A stretch of 64,000 bases of DNA from Candidatus Aminicenantes bacterium UBA6228 (GCA_002441005.1 DJWO01000012.1:1-64000), one strand, 5' to 3'. Positions 43,162-53,003 are shown, counted from the stretch's first letter. Notes: a model not told the origin generated them from the letters alone. Translations and numbers: made by a program.

Positions 43162-44853
43162 ATGTCGTTAAAAGAAGCTGTCAAAGGAATCTTTCTTCCC
43201 CTGGTCATGATTACTTTTCTGGCTGGAGTTGTGTTTTCAAATCAGCCGGCTGGGAGTCAAGCAGCTGATCTGGTCATAACCGGAAAAATATTTACAGGTT
43301 TGAATTCCCGGCCATTTATTGAAGCCCTGGCCATAGGTGGTGACAGAATTCTGGCCACGGGCAGCAGGCAGGAGATAAAAAAATATATCGGTCCCCAAAC
43401 TCAGGTAATTGACTTAAAGGAAGGAGTAGCTATTCCAGGCTTAATTGATGCCCATACTCACTTCTCTTCAGGAGGTCAATCACTAATTGAGCTGAGTTTC
43501 CGGGGCGTAGATTCAATAGAGAAGGTCCAGCAAATGATAACCGCCAGAATCAAAGAGCTGCCTCCCGGCACTCCAATTTTTGGCCGCGATTATGACCAGA
43601 CTCTCTTCCCGGGTCAGAAATGGCCAGACCGGGCAGACCTGGACCCGGTTTCGCCTCAAAATCCAGTAGTGATTGAGCGGGTGGATGGCCATTCCGTCTG
43701 GCTTAACAGCTTAGCCCTGAAACTGTCAGGGATCGACCGGAAGACACCTGATCCTTTTGGCGGAGAAATTGTCCGGGATAAAGCCAGCGGCCAGCCAACC
43801 GGCATTTTAAAAGAATCAGCTATGAATCTGGTTAAGGTTAAGCCTTCCATTAAGTCTTCCCCTGAAGAAGATATCTTGAGAGCCCTGAATCACGCCCGCC
43901 AGCTGGGCCTGACCGGAGTTCACGCCTCGACTGATTTAAAGGAGCTTGAAATCTATAAAAAGTTAGAAAAAGAAGGCCAGCTGACCTTGAGGATTTATGC
44001 CTGGCTGCCCGTCGAAGAAATGGATCAATGTCTGAAGCTTGGTCTTAAACAGGGTCAGGGTGATGAATTTTTAAAGATAGGCTTTCTCAAAACCTTTATT
44101 GATGGGACTCTTGGTTCAGGCACAGCTTTGATGTTTGAACCTTTCGCCGACGCTCCCGGCCAATCAGGCCTGCCCCAGTATTCGGAACAAGAATTTTATG
44201 AATTAATTGACCGGGCTTATGCTCATGGTTTTCAGGTGGGCACTCATGCTATTGGCGATAAGGGCGTTAACTGGGTTCTTAACGCTGTAGAAAAAGCCGA
44301 GAAAAAATATGGCCAGAAAAACCTCCGCTACCGGATCGAACACGCCCAGGTGATCAAGCCGGAAGATATAAAAAGATTTAAAGAGCTGGGGGTCATAGCC
44401 TCGATGCAGCCCACTCACTGCACGACTGATATGCGCTTCTGTGAGCAAAGAATAGGCCGGGAAAGGTCAAAATATGCCTATGCCTGGAAGTCTTTATTAG
44501 ACAGTGGGGCCAGACTGGCTTTTGGCTCTGATTGGCCGGTTGAGCCGCTTGATCCGCGCCGTGGGCTTTATTCAGCCGTCACCAGGAAAAATATTGAGCG
44601 TGATTTCCCGGGGGGAGGCTGGTTTCCAGAGCAAAAACTCAGTCTGGCCGAAGCCATTGAGGGTTTTACTTCTGGCTCGGCTTATGCCTCTTTTGAAGAG
44701 AACCTGAAAGGAACTCTCGAGCCGGGTAAACTGGCTGACCTGACCGTTTACGGCCTGGATATTTTCAACCGGCCGCCGAAAGATATTTTGACCGCCCTGG
44801 TGGTTTACACCATTGTTGGCGGTAAAATTGTCTATCAGGGTGAGTCCAGATAA
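43162..44853 (+). CDS. Exported amidohydrolase (YtcJ-like)
   Basis: 563 residues of the Amidohydro_3 family. A signal peptide (LVMITFLAGVVFSNQP) precedes the beta-sandwich strand DLVITGKIFTG. Metal ligands lie in IPGLIDAHTHFSSGG, VGTHAIGDKG, RIEHAQVI and FGSDWPVEPLDPRRGL. The start has GGAAGGAG. Relatives have been linked to N-acyl amino acid or amide hydrolysis, but most are uncharacterised. It is one of several exported hydrolases in the window. Confidence 0.85.
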   Translation: MSLKEAVKGIFLPLVMITFLAGVVFSNQPAGSQAADLVITGKIFTGLNSRPFIEALAIGGDRILATGSRQEIKKYIGPQTQVIDLKEGVAIPGLIDAHTHFSSGGQSLIELSFRGVDSIEKVQQMITARIKELPPGTPIFGRDYDQTLFPGQKWPDRADLDPVSPQNPVVIERVDGHSVWLNSLALKLSGIDRKTPDPFGGEIVRDKASGQPTGILKESAMNLVKVKPSIKSSPEEDILRALNHARQLGLTGVHASTDLKELEIYKKLEKEGQLTLRIYAWLPVEEMDQCLKLGLKQGQGDEFLKIGFLKTFIDGTLGSGTALMFEPFADAPGQSGLPQYSEQEFYELIDRAYAHGFQVGTHAIGDKGVNWVLNAVEKAEKKYGQKNLRYRIEHAQVIKPEDIKRFKELGVIASMQPTHCTTDMRFCEQRIGRERSKYAYAWKSLLDSGARLAFGSDWPVEPLDPRRGLYSAVTRKNIERDFPGGGWFPEQKLSLAEAIEGFTSGSAYASFEENLKGTLEPGKLADLTVYGLDIFNRPPKDILTALVVYTIVGGKIVYQGESR

Positions 44854-44898
44854 GCTCCCGGCAGGATCTGGCCTTCAGAATGTTCTGAGCCGGGCCGG

Positions 44899-45474
44899 TT
44901 AGGTTTCTTCAAGATGAGTTCTTATTTCCTCAAAAGAAGAGACAACTGTTACCCCAGTGAGATTGACCGGAGTCATGGAGCTTTTAAGAATAAAGATTCT
45001 GGCAATTCCGGCCTCCCGGGCAGCCAGAAGATCATAGCTCGTATCGCCGACCACTACAGTTTCTTCAGCGGCTACCCCTAGCTGCTCCCTGACTCTGATC
45101 AGAGGAGCTCCGCTCGGCTTATACAGCCCGCTTTCCCTGGTAAGAATTAGATTAAACTTCAATCCAAAACGGTTAAGGATAAATCCGGCATTTTGCCGGT
45201 TATTATTGGTAACCAGAGCAGTCATTATCTGGTGGCTGACTAACCAGCCCAAAAATTCTCTGGCACCAGGTTTGAGCCTGGCTTCTTCTGTCTGCCGACG
45301 CTCGTGGGTTTCAAGAAGGGCATATTTTTGTGATCTTTCCGGTTCAGGCAGGTTGTCAAGGCAGGCCAGGATTGATCCGCTTTTAATTCCCAGTTCCTGC
45401 CTGATGGCCGCCCAATCATAATTGTTTTCAACTATGGTTCCGTCCAGGTCAAAAATAACTAATTTAATTTTCAT
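44899..45474 (-). CDS. HAD-family phosphatase
   Basis: 191 residues. Motif I is F-D9-L-D11-G-T-I at the N-terminus, motif II in TALVTNNNRQNAG, and motif III/IV in VVVGDTSYDLLAAREAG, with a small helical cap between, as in phosphoglycolate phosphatase and pyrophosphatase-like HADs. The nearest neighbours do not reveal the substrate. Confidence 0.82.
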   Translation of the reverse strand: MKIKLVIFDLDGTIVENNYDWAAIRQELGIKSGSILACLDNLPEPERSQKYALLETHERRQTEEARLKPGAREFLGWLVSHQIMTALVTNNNRQNAGFILNRFGLKFNLILTRESGLYKPSGAPLIRVREQLGVAAEETVVVGDTSYDLLAAREAGIARIFILKSSMTPVNLTGVTVVSSFEEIRTHLEET

Positions 45475-45657
45475 GGTCTGATTCCGTTCTTAGCCATATC
45501 TTAAACAGTGATAACCGGCTTTTCAACCTTAAACTGCGGCGGGTCCCAACTCAGGCTGGCCAGCAATATAAAATAATAATTGTTGAACAGAATGAAAATA
45601 ATTGATAGACTTTCAACTGAAAGTATAGGCCAATGTTTAAGAGAAGGGAGGAACTTC

Positions 45658-45909
45658 ATGGGTAAGTATCTTGCTATCTTTTTTGGTATCGTGGCCATGA
45701 TCGCTGGACTTTACCTGGTGATTTTCGTCTGGTGGCGTGAGTTTTATGAACTGGTCTTTGGCTTCATTCCACCCATTCTATTTTTTGGCGGCTTAATAGC
45801 CATTGTAGCCGGGATCTCCAGCATCAAAGATTCTATCCGCCAGAAGAAGCTCGAAGCCGAAACAAGTTCAATGCAGGAAGAACAGAAACCAGAGGAAAAA
45901 GCCCAATAA
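45658..45909 (+). CDS. Small membrane protein
   Basis: 83 residues with two hydrophobic helices (LAIFFGIVAMIAGLYLVIF and FIPPILFFGGLIAIVAGI) and a charged, Glu-rich tail. The ATG at 45658 has AGGGAGGA upstream and is better than the ATG at 45580. I do not recognise a family. It precedes the kinase region on the same strand, 78 bp before the next gene. Confidence 0.6.
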   Translation: MGKYLAIFFGIVAMIAGLYLVIFVWWREFYELVFGFIPPILFFGGLIAIVAGISSIKDSIRQKKLEAETSSMQEEQKPEEKAQ

Positions 45910-45987
45910 GCTCTTACCGGCTTTACTTTTTAAGGCATAAATTACTACTAAACATATAAAAATTTAGTTCAAAAAAGCCAGATTGAA

Positions 45988-46422
45988 GTGAATTATGTAA
46001 TTACCAGCCTCGTTGGCTTTGTTCTGGCTGTTCTGTCCCAGTTTAACGTCTCACTGGAAAGGTGCTTTCTGCAGAATAATCCAGAGATGCTTCCTGTCTT
46101 GATTTCTTCAGAGGCTCCGACTTTGATTACCTTACCCGAACCCATCCAGATTTCCGACTGTTTTTCCTCTGCCCAGAGCCAGCTCATTTTGAAAGACATT
46201 CTGACCCGCACGGCAACAGTTGAGTTCTTCCTTGATCCGGCTAACCAAATCGTAGCAGACCGCCGGGGGGTAATTATTCAGGCCCGCTGGTCATTTCTCA
46301 ACAAGGATAGTGGGCGCAAATACCTGTTCTGGCTTTATTTTTATCTGTCGCCGGAAGATCTCAATCAGGCCAGCCGGAGCTCGAGGCTGGTTATAAGAGA
46401 AATAAGGGCTGAAAGGCGCTAA
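45988..46422 (+). CDS. Hypothetical exported protein upstream of the kinase
   Basis: 144 residues, GTG start, one N-terminal hydrophobic segment (VITSLVGFVLAVLSQF) that may be a signal peptide. The rest is a beta-rich domain (TATVEFFLDPANQIV, GVIIQARWSFL) ending in basic residues. The kinase ATG follows directly after its stop codon, so the two are surely co-translated. In other bacteria a small exported DUF4390 protein also sits before NtrY-like kinases; whether this is a relative is not clear. It could be a ligand-sensing partner. Confidence 0.55.
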   Translation: MNYVITSLVGFVLAVLSQFNVSLERCFLQNNPEMLPVLISSEAPTLITLPEPIQISDCFSSAQSQLILKDILTRTATVEFFLDPANQIVADRRGVIIQARWSFLNKDSGRKYLFWLYFYLSPEDLNQASRSSRLVIREIRAERR

Positions 46423-49400
46423 ATGATCCGTCTGCCAGGGATCAGAGTTTGGCCGGTCGAGGCCAAAGGCCGCCCTCATCGTTTGCTTCGCCTGGCCATA
46501 ATCTCAGCTCTCCTGTCAGTTATTTTAGCCTCAGTCTCCATCTTCTGGCTCAAACAGCCAGTAGCTAACACAGAGAAAACCACCATAGCGAATTTAAACC
46601 AGGCCAGACGAAAAATTCATAATGATTTTTCCGGCCTGCTTGAACTCCTGCAAAAAAGACAGACTCAACTGGCGGCTAATCCCTGGCCTGAAGATCCCTG
46701 GACCAGGTTTGAATTTTTCAAGAGTCGCGGTCTAAATCCTGCCCTGGAAGGGTTAGCCAGTTTAGATGAGCAATTAAACCTTGAAATCTGGTATGGAAAT
46801 GTGGCCAACCTGAAAGCCCTGCTGCCGGAGGCGGCGAAAGCTTTACCTCAAATTCTGGCCGGAAGCTTTGTTGTCCAGGACCGGGCTTCGACCTATTTGA
46901 TCAGCCTAAAGCCTGCCGGTCAAAAGGGCTATCTGGCTGTCTTCGAGCTGCTGGCCTTTCAGCCCCAGTTTCAGTCAACCTATTTGCGTCAGTCTTTGAG
47001 GCTAAAAGCAGTCAGCCAGACCGGGGCCGACATTGATTTCTGGGAATATTCTCATGAGACCGAGGCCCTGGACCGGCTTTTTGAGAGAAACCAGGATAGC
47101 TACTTGAGCCAGCAAAGAGAAGAGCAGGAAAGCCGGACACTTTACTTCCCATTGAGAAATGAAAAAGGCCAGATCTTAGCCACGGTAACTTTAAACTCTT
47201 TTCGGCTGGCAGGACAAAAATTAAGTCTAAATCAGGGCGTCAGGCTTCTGGCCATAATTCTTGGGATCATGGCTCTGATTTTCTTTTTAGGCTGGCTTAT
47301 CCAGGGAAGAGGCCGGTCTCTTTGGTCCTCGAGGCTCATTGACTGGCTGCTTGGTTCGGCGGCCATCATAGCCATAAGATCTTTGCTGGCGCTTCTGGTT
47401 AGCTATAGGCCTTTTTCTAACTGGCCTGTCTTTTCTGCCCAGGAAGCAGCTTTCCGGACGATTAAGAATTTAACTGCCTCGCCCGGTGATATTTTCCTGA
47501 CCTATCTTTTTATTTTCTTTCTGGCCGTCATCAGCCTCAAATCCTTTAAACCCGAAGCCAGGCTCGCTTCCTGGCTACAGCCGCCAAAGCCAGTTGAGAA
47601 TAAAAATGAATTCTGGCTGGTGGTAATGGCTTTAGTCCTTTTTGTCCTGGGCTTCCAGGCCTTTAACTGGAGCCTGAAGCAGCTGGTCGGCTGCACCAGT
47701 TTTAACCTGTTGCAATATAAATTTAATTTAACTTCCATTCTGATTTATTTAAGCCTCTTTCTGGCCGCTCTGAGTTTTATCTTTTTACCGCTGCTAATTC
47801 TAAAAAGGATCCTCCAGAGCAGCCCGGCCAGAAAGATTTGCTTACTGACCTGTTTCGTAGCAATTTTTATTTTCGAGTTGATAGCCTGGCTGGTTATTAA
47901 ACCGGCTGGACTAAAACTTATCTGGCAGTTTATCTTTCTTTGGTTGCTGGCTTTGATCCCGGCCTCAGTCAAGAGGCGAACTGGCTATGTTCTTATGAGT
48001 CTGGTCTTGATAGCCCTTGTCCAATTTGCTTCTGTGCGCAACTTGACCGCAGCCAGGACACGGCAACTAACAGAAAATGTTCTTGTCCATCTGGTTTCTT
48101 CTCAAAAAACCTGGGCAGAAATGGCTTTAAAACAATCACTGTTAGAGCTGCAAAGAGAGAGCCGCGATATCTATTCCTTCTTCCGCAATTCAGGCGACCG
48201 GGATTTCGCCCGCAGTCTCTGGAACAAGACTTTCCTGGCCAGGCTTAACTGGAATTCCTGCCTTTATCTTCAGTCAACCGAGCGGAAATTATTATCGTCT
48301 TTTTCCCTGAACATGCCTGTTTTTGCCGAGCAGACAGACGACCTGGAGACCTCTTTTGAGCCTGTTTACACTGAACAGGATCTGGAAATTCTAGGCCAGG
48401 AACGGCATTTTTTAATTGGCTACCAGGACTTTAACACTGATTCAGGCACCGCCGGCCGGCTGGTTATCTGGGTCAGCCTTGACCCGACTCTTCTGCCTTT
48501 TATCAATACCGCTAATCCCTACTTTGAGTTGCTCCGCTTAAACACTCTTCCTTCTCTCCAGCACTTCCCGGTTTACCTGGCTATTTTTGACCAGGAAGGA
48601 CAACCGCTTTTTAACCAATCCCAGCCAGCTTTTTCTCTCGGGCCAGAAGTCAGACAAGAATTGATGAAGAAGCCGACCGGTTTTTGGACAATTCTCAAGG
48701 TCAACGGGCGCAACTACCGGGCTTATTGCCTGACCCTTGATAACGGACAGGTCTGTGCTTTTTATCAGCCACCGGAATCAGACCGCCGCCTGATCACTGG
48801 CTTCCTCAAGCTTCTCTTTCTCTACCTGATTTTCTCTTTCCTATTGATTTTGCCCTTGGCCGCCAGAAGAAAAGAATGGCGTCCAGATTTCCGGTCTTTT
48901 TCAGCCAGAGTCTATCTGGCCTTTTTTACGGTAGCTCTGGTTCCCCTCTTTTTCTTTATCTTTTTTACTCAGGCTATGGTCGAAAGAATATTCGCTGACC
49001 GCTTCGTCACCGAAGCTACCAGCCGGGCTTATTTTGCCCGCAGTATTCTCTATGATTTTACCAGCCTGCAGGAAACAACTGAACAGCCGCCGGCTGAACT
49101 GCCAGAAGACCTGGTTTTCTGGATCAGCTCTACCCTGAACAATGATGTTAATCTCTACCGCCAGGGATTATTTCTGGCTTCGAGCCGGCGCGAATTCTTT
49201 GAAACGGGTATCCTGTCTGAGCTGATTGATGGTGAAGTCTATGGCCGGATTATCTATGGCCACCAGCCTCTGGTCGTTAGCCGTAAATCATTTGGCCAGT
49301 TTTCTTATCAAACTTTGACCATTCCCTTTAACTATCAACAACATGTTTATCTCTTAAGCCTGCCCTTTCCTTTCGAACAGCAGGAAATTTCTCAAGCTTC

Positions 49401-50340
49401 CAGCGAGCTGCTGGAATTTTTCATCTTTTCCTCAGTATTTTTTATTGGCCTGATTGCCTTTTTTTCCACTACCATCAAAAAGATGATTATCGTTCCAATT
49501 AATAGACTCATCCGGGCTACCCAGGAAGTCGGCCTGGGCAATCTTGATGTCAAAGTTGATCACCAGGCCCAGGATGAATTGAAGAGTCTAATTGACGGCT
49601 TTAACACCATGGTCGAGAATTTGAAAGGACATGAAAAGGAACTGGCTGAGCTCAGTCAGAAAGTAGCCTGGACCGAGATGGCCAGAAGAGTCGCCCATGA
49701 GATAAAAAATCCTCTGACTCCTATTCAGCTGTCGGCTGAACACATTCTAAAAGTTCATGAAGACCAGCATCCAGACTTTGACCGCATTCTCCACGAATCA
49801 ATCTCTTATATAATTTCAGAGGTCGAAAACTTGAGGCGGATAGCCCAGGAATTTATGACCCTGGCCCGGGAATCAGAGGCTCACCGTGAAAAATTTGAGC
49901 TGGCCGGGGTGGTCGAAGAATTAATTGAACCTTATCAAAGCACTCTGGAAGGGCGCATAACTATTACTTTTAAGAAGTCTGGTGAAGATTTTACGTTATT
50001 TGGCGACCGGGAAAAGATAAAGATTGCCATCCGTAACCTGTTAATTAACTCAATTGAAGCTATCAAGGGTAAAGGACAGATTGACTTTGTCCTGGAAGCT
50101 TCGCCGGAGGCAGTCAGGCTGGATATAAAGGACAACGGAACCGGGATTCCACCAGAAATGACTGAGCATCTGTTTGAGCCCTATTTTTCAACCAAGGAAA
50201 AAGGGACAGGTCTCGGTCTGGCTATCTGTAAAAGAATTGTTGAGGAAAACGGAGGCTCCATCCGGATAGAAAGCCAGCCAGAGCAGGGAACCAGAGTTAG
50301 CCTGACCTTTCCCCGGAGGGCTGAGAACCAAACCAGCTAA
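46423..50340 (+). CDS. Large NtrY-like sensor histidine kinase
   Basis: 1305 residues. TM1 lies near 20-44, followed by an exported domain to about 280. About seven more helices (285-540) form a membrane block, then a second exported region (about 545-800), two helices (near 805-850), another exported segment and a final helix near 1005. HAMP follows (IVPINRLIRATQEVGLGNL), then HisKA with H1092 in VAHEIKNPLTPIQLSAEH, the NtrY-type box, and HATPase_c with N1209 (LINSIEAI), DNGTGIP and KGTGLGLAICKR. The output partner should be an NtrX-like regulator, but none is adjacent. Confidence 0.87.
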   Translation: MIRLPGIRVWPVEAKGRPHRLLRLAIISALLSVILASVSIFWLKQPVANTEKTTIANLNQARRKIHNDFSGLLELLQKRQTQLAANPWPEDPWTRFEFFKSRGLNPALEGLASLDEQLNLEIWYGNVANLKALLPEAAKALPQILAGSFVVQDRASTYLISLKPAGQKGYLAVFELLAFQPQFQSTYLRQSLRLKAVSQTGADIDFWEYSHETEALDRLFERNQDSYLSQQREEQESRTLYFPLRNEKGQILATVTLNSFRLAGQKLSLNQGVRLLAIILGIMALIFFLGWLIQGRGRSLWSSRLIDWLLGSAAIIAIRSLLALLVSYRPFSNWPVFSAQEAAFRTIKNLTASPGDIFLTYLFIFFLAVISLKSFKPEARLASWLQPPKPVENKNEFWLVVMALVLFVLGFQAFNWSLKQLVGCTSFNLLQYKFNLTSILIYLSLFLAALSFIFLPLLILKRILQSSPARKICLLTCFVAIFIFELIAWLVIKPAGLKLIWQFIFLWLLALIPASVKRRTGYVLMSLVLIALVQFASVRNLTAARTRQLTENVLVHLVSSQKTWAEMALKQSLLELQRESRDIYSFFRNSGDRDFARSLWNKTFLARLNWNSCLYLQSTERKLLSSFSLNMPVFAEQTDDLETSFEPVYTEQDLEILGQERHFLIGYQDFNTDSGTAGRLVIWVSLDPTLLPFINTANPYFELLRLNTLPSLQHFPVYLAIFDQEGQPLFNQSQPAFSLGPEVRQELMKKPTGFWTILKVNGRNYRAYCLTLDNGQVCAFYQPPESDRRLITGFLKLLFLYLIFSFLLILPLAARRKEWRPDFRSFSARVYLAFFTVALVPLFFFIFFTQAMVERIFADRFVTEATSRAYFARSILYDFTSLQETTEQPPAELPEDLVFWISSTLNNDVNLYRQGLFLASSRREFFETGILSELIDGEVYGRIIYGHQPLVVSRKSFGQFSYQTLTIPFNYQQHVYLLSLPFPFEQQEISQASSELLEFFIFSSVFFIGLIAFFSTTIKKMIIVPINRLIRATQEVGLGNLDVKVDHQAQDELKSLIDGFNTMVENLKGHEKELAELSQKVAWTEMARRVAHEIKNPLTPIQLSAEHILKVHEDQHPDFDRILHESISYIISEVENLRRIAQEFMTLARESEAHREKFELAGVVEELIEPYQSTLEGRITITFKKSGEDFTLFGDREKIKIAIRNLLINSIEAIKGKGQIDFVLEASPEAVRLDIKDNGTGIPPEMTEHLFEPYFSTKEKGTGLGLAICKRIVEENGGSIRIESQPEQGTRVSLTFPRRAENQTS

Positions 50341-50459
50341 TTCTTGGCGAATATTCTGAGCTTTATTCCGGGCGAAAAAAAATCAAGAACCTCACCGAAG
50401 GATTTAAGGCTTCAGGCCTAAAATGATATAATAATTTTAATTAAGCCGGAGAAGTTAAG

Positions 50460-50960
50460 ATGAATATTTTAGTGGCCTATTACAGTCTGACCGGAAATAC
50501 TAAAAAAGTAGCCGAAGCAATTTATGAGGCTTTACCTGAGCCCAAAGAACTAAAAAAGCTAAAAGATATAGACTCAATCGAAGATTATGACCTGATATTT
50601 GTCGGTTTTCCTGTCCACTCTCATAGTGTTCCTTATCCGGTAGAAACTTTTCTTCGCCGCCTGCCGGCTGGGCTTTCAGTTGCTCTCTTCATGACCCACG
50701 GCTCAATTCCAGGCACCAGATTATCCAGAGAAGCTATGGAACAGGCTTTAATCCTCGTTGGGAAGACCAGAATTTTAGGCACTTTTACTTCGCGTGGCCA
50801 GGTTTCAGCCCAGGCTATGGAGGTCTTCAGCCGGTCGCCAGAACATGAACTCTGGGCAGAGATGGCGGTTACCGCCAGGCATCATCCTGACCAGAATGAC
50901 CTGGATGATGCTAAGGCTTTTGCCCGCTGGATCTTAAGCCTGGCTAATCAATCAAGCTGA
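50460..50960 (+). CDS. Flavodoxin-family protein
   Basis: 166 residues. The FMN phosphate loop is YYSLTGNTKKVAEAI. DLIFVGFPVHSHSVP and FMTHGSIPG form the flavin isoalloxazine loops. A GGAGAAG site precedes the ATG, and TATAAT lies at 50427-50432. Likely a cytoplasmic single-electron carrier or NADPH-linked flavodoxin; its redox partners are not in the window. Confidence 0.8.
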   Translation: MNILVAYYSLTGNTKKVAEAIYEALPEPKELKKLKDIDSIEDYDLIFVGFPVHSHSVPYPVETFLRRLPAGLSVALFMTHGSIPGTRLSREAMEQALILVGKTRILGTFTSRGQVSAQAMEVFSRSPEHELWAEMAVTARHHPDQNDLDDAKAFARWILSLANQSS

Positions 50961-50997
50961 TGGCCGGCTCCTCATCCTGAATATAGCCAGCTACAAC

Positions 50998-51963
50998 TCA
51001 AAGGTGTTTAATTCTCTCAAAGCCTGAGACGCCGGTTACTTCCAGCTCTTCGCCCGCTTCCTTTTCAATCTGGTCCAGCAGCAGGTTAAGCCCCAGGGTG
51101 TCAGAAGCTATGTGCCCGGCCACAATTACATTGAGTTTAGCCGATTTGCATTTTTCCAGCGCTTCTTCACTGAAATGCATACCTACTAAGGTACTGATAC
51201 CGGCCGCCACCTGCTGATCAAAAATATCTTTCGGCCCTTCTGTTCCCCCGGTCATATCAACATAAATCCGGCCAGCCCGGCTGTTTTCTGAACCATTAAG
51301 TATCCGGGGAGGGACAGACTCGCGGCTCGATTTCCGGTACTCGGGAATTTCTTTTAAAATGGCCAGGACGTTTTCCAGCCTGGCCGGCCGTTTCTGCTCG
51401 AACAGGTCGGTCAGATATTTGGTAACACAATTATCAGCTACCGTGTGAAGGCAGATCATGGGCAGATTAAGCAGGCGGGCAACATCCACTGTCCGGTTAT
51501 GATTGAGCGGCAAAAATCTTCTCTCGACTTCCCCCATTCTTTTTTCCATTAACTGTTCGGCCAGGCTGGGAGTAACACCTGCCTCAATAAAAAGATCAAC
51601 CTGAAGTTCCATTACCTGGTAAAGCCGAGCCAGAGCCCGGCCTTCCGGATGGTGAGCCAAAATCAGATCAAACTTTTTTGACTGCTCTTTATTTAAGACA
51701 TAAGCCAAAAGGACCTCTCCTACTTCCATATCAATTCCAGCCAGCAGGCGCTTAACTTCTACTTCCGGGGACCCGGTCAGTATCCGGCTGTCAGCATAAG
51801 GATTAAAAAGACCGTCCAGATCAAAAGTCTCTCTGTCTTCTGAACTTAGCTTATTGTATTTTTCTTGTTCAGCCAGTAGCAGCCTGGAAATCTCCTCAGG
51901 CGGCCTCAAGTCATTTTTTAGGCCAGTGGCTACTGCCTTTTGATAAAAATCCTTAAGTTTCAT
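50998..51963 (-). CDS. NIF3-like protein
   Basis: A 321-residue NGG1p-interacting factor 3 (NIF3/DUF34) family member. FDLILAHHPEG supplies the first two metal His; NVIVAGHIASDTLGLNLLLDQIEKE the last His. A central insert separates the halves, as in longer bacterial subtypes. NIF3 proteins are dinuclear metal enzymes, proposed GTP cyclohydrolase-like or metal-insertion factors; the function is unsettled. AGGAG is present just upstream. Confidence 0.75.
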   Translation of the reverse strand: MKLKDFYQKAVATGLKNDLRPPEEISRLLLAEQEKYNKLSSEDRETFDLDGLFNPYADSRILTGSPEVEVKRLLAGIDMEVGEVLLAYVLNKEQSKKFDLILAHHPEGRALARLYQVMELQVDLFIEAGVTPSLAEQLMEKRMGEVERRFLPLNHNRTVDVARLLNLPMICLHTVADNCVTKYLTDLFEQKRPARLENVLAILKEIPEYRKSSRESVPPRILNGSENSRAGRIYVDMTGGTEGPKDIFDQQVAAGISTLVGMHFSEEALEKCKSAKLNVIVAGHIASDTLGLNLLLDQIEKEAGEELEVTGVSGFERIKHL

Positions 51964-52314
51964 CTTTTCTCCTCCCTAAAATCAATCTTGATTCCGGATT
52001 CAACCCGGCTCAAGCCCCTGCACAGTTGTCGCAGTTGTCGCCTGGCCAGGCTCTTGCCTTTTAAATTTTTTTTTCAGGAGCCATACTTTTTCCAGGTCAG
52101 TCCAGCCCGGGGAAAGATGACAGGCCTCAAGGCTCAACTCTCCTGCCTTAACTTCAGGACTGCCGGAACAGACCTTTAGAATCATCTAACCCTGTTATCA
52201 TATCGTCTTTTTCACACTATACAGGCTATTCTTTTTTAAGGCAAGCCAGCTCTTAATATCCGCCAGGGGAAACCCTTATTTGACAGATCAGACTCAATCG
52301 GATAAATTTTAAGA
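51964..52314. other. Gap between NIF3-like and YHS-like genes
   Basis: 351 bp. It contains a CAGTTGTCG direct repeat (52023-52040) and the promoter described next. I see no RNA gene or clear coding ORF here. Confidence 0.4.
52280..52308 (+). promoter_or_regulatory. Promoter of the YHS-like gene, likely leaderless
   Basis: TTGACA and TAAATT are separated by exactly 17 bp. The -10 element ends seven bases before the start codon at 52315, so the transcript should begin at or next to the ATG. Confidence 0.55.
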
Positions 52315-52584
52315 ATGCTTGGCCGTATCATCCTTATAGGCATTCTGTTTTATATTATCTACCGGATAGTCAGGTTTTTTCAAAAACTGGGAGGAGAAAC
52401 CAGTCCCCAGAAATATCAAAAACGGGCTGAGCCCGGCAGCAAAACGATGGTTAAAGATGAGATGTGCAATACTTATATACCTGAGGATGAAGCTTTGAAG
52501 GAAATCAAGGGGGGGCGGACTTATTATTTTTGTTCAGAAGCCTGCCGCCAGAAATTCATTCAGACAGAAAAAAAGAAACCTTAA
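52315..52584 (+). CDS. Small membrane-anchored YHS/TRASH-like protein
   Basis: 89 residues. One N-terminal helix (IILIGILFYIIYRIV) followed by a small metal-binding domain: KDEMCNTYIPEDEALKEI and YYFCSEACRQKF, the Cys pattern of YHS/TRASH domains that bind copper or other metals. No upstream ribosome site is seen, which agrees with a leaderless message. Function unknown; often found as accessory protein of metal-dependent systems. Confidence 0.7.
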   Translation: MLGRIILIGILFYIIYRIVRFFQKLGGETSPQKYQKRAEPGSKTMVKDEMCNTYIPEDEALKEIKGGRTYYFCSEACRQKFIQTEKKKP

Positions 52585-52595
52585 CTTCTTCCAGA

Positions 52596-52880
52596 CTAAT
52601 ATCCTGAAAATTCAACCGAGAACTCTAAAAATTCGTCCCGGAATTCTTCCCAGGTGATTTCCACCTTTTCTACTCTGGCCAGCCTTGGTCCTTTCTTTAA
52701 TTCAGCCAGGAACTGCTCCAGCTGCTCCCTTTCTCCTTCGGCCACCACTTCTACCCGTCCATCATAAAGATTACTGACCCAGCCGGTAAGTCCAAGCACC
52801 CTGGCCTCATGCTGGGCGAAAAAGCGGAAAGCTACACCTTGAACCCTGCCTGAAATATAAGCATGAAGCCTGGCCTTCAT
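52596..52880 (-). CDS. acyP: Acylphosphatase
   Basis: 94 residues. The phosphate-binding loop is GRVQGVAFRFF with catalytic Arg19, and the catalytic Asn37 lies in WVSNLYDGRVEVVAEG. Length and motif order match AcyP, which hydrolyses carboxyl-phosphate bonds. It faces the YHS-like gene, with 11 bp between. Confidence 0.92.
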   Translation of the reverse strand: MKARLHAYISGRVQGVAFRFFAQHEARVLGLTGWVSNLYDGRVEVVAEGEREQLEQFLAELKKGPRLARVEKVEITWEEFRDEFLEFSVEFSGY

Positions 52881-53003
52881 AAAAAAAGTTTAACATATAA
52901 TCCGGCCAAAAATAATCCAGAACAGAAAAAAGTTAGGGTCTTTCCTTCAAGAATCAGAAATTAAAATTTAAAAACTGGCCGTGATTTGGGTTAAAATATC
53001 AAA

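Noticed and set aside
52023..52040. Tandem CAGTTGTCG repeat
   Set aside because: Only two copies of nine bases; too short to support a repeat array or CRISPR.
52000..52185. 61-codon open frame in the gap after the NIF3-like gene
   Set aside because: No ribosome site, no motif, and a plus-strand frame overlaps it; likely chance.
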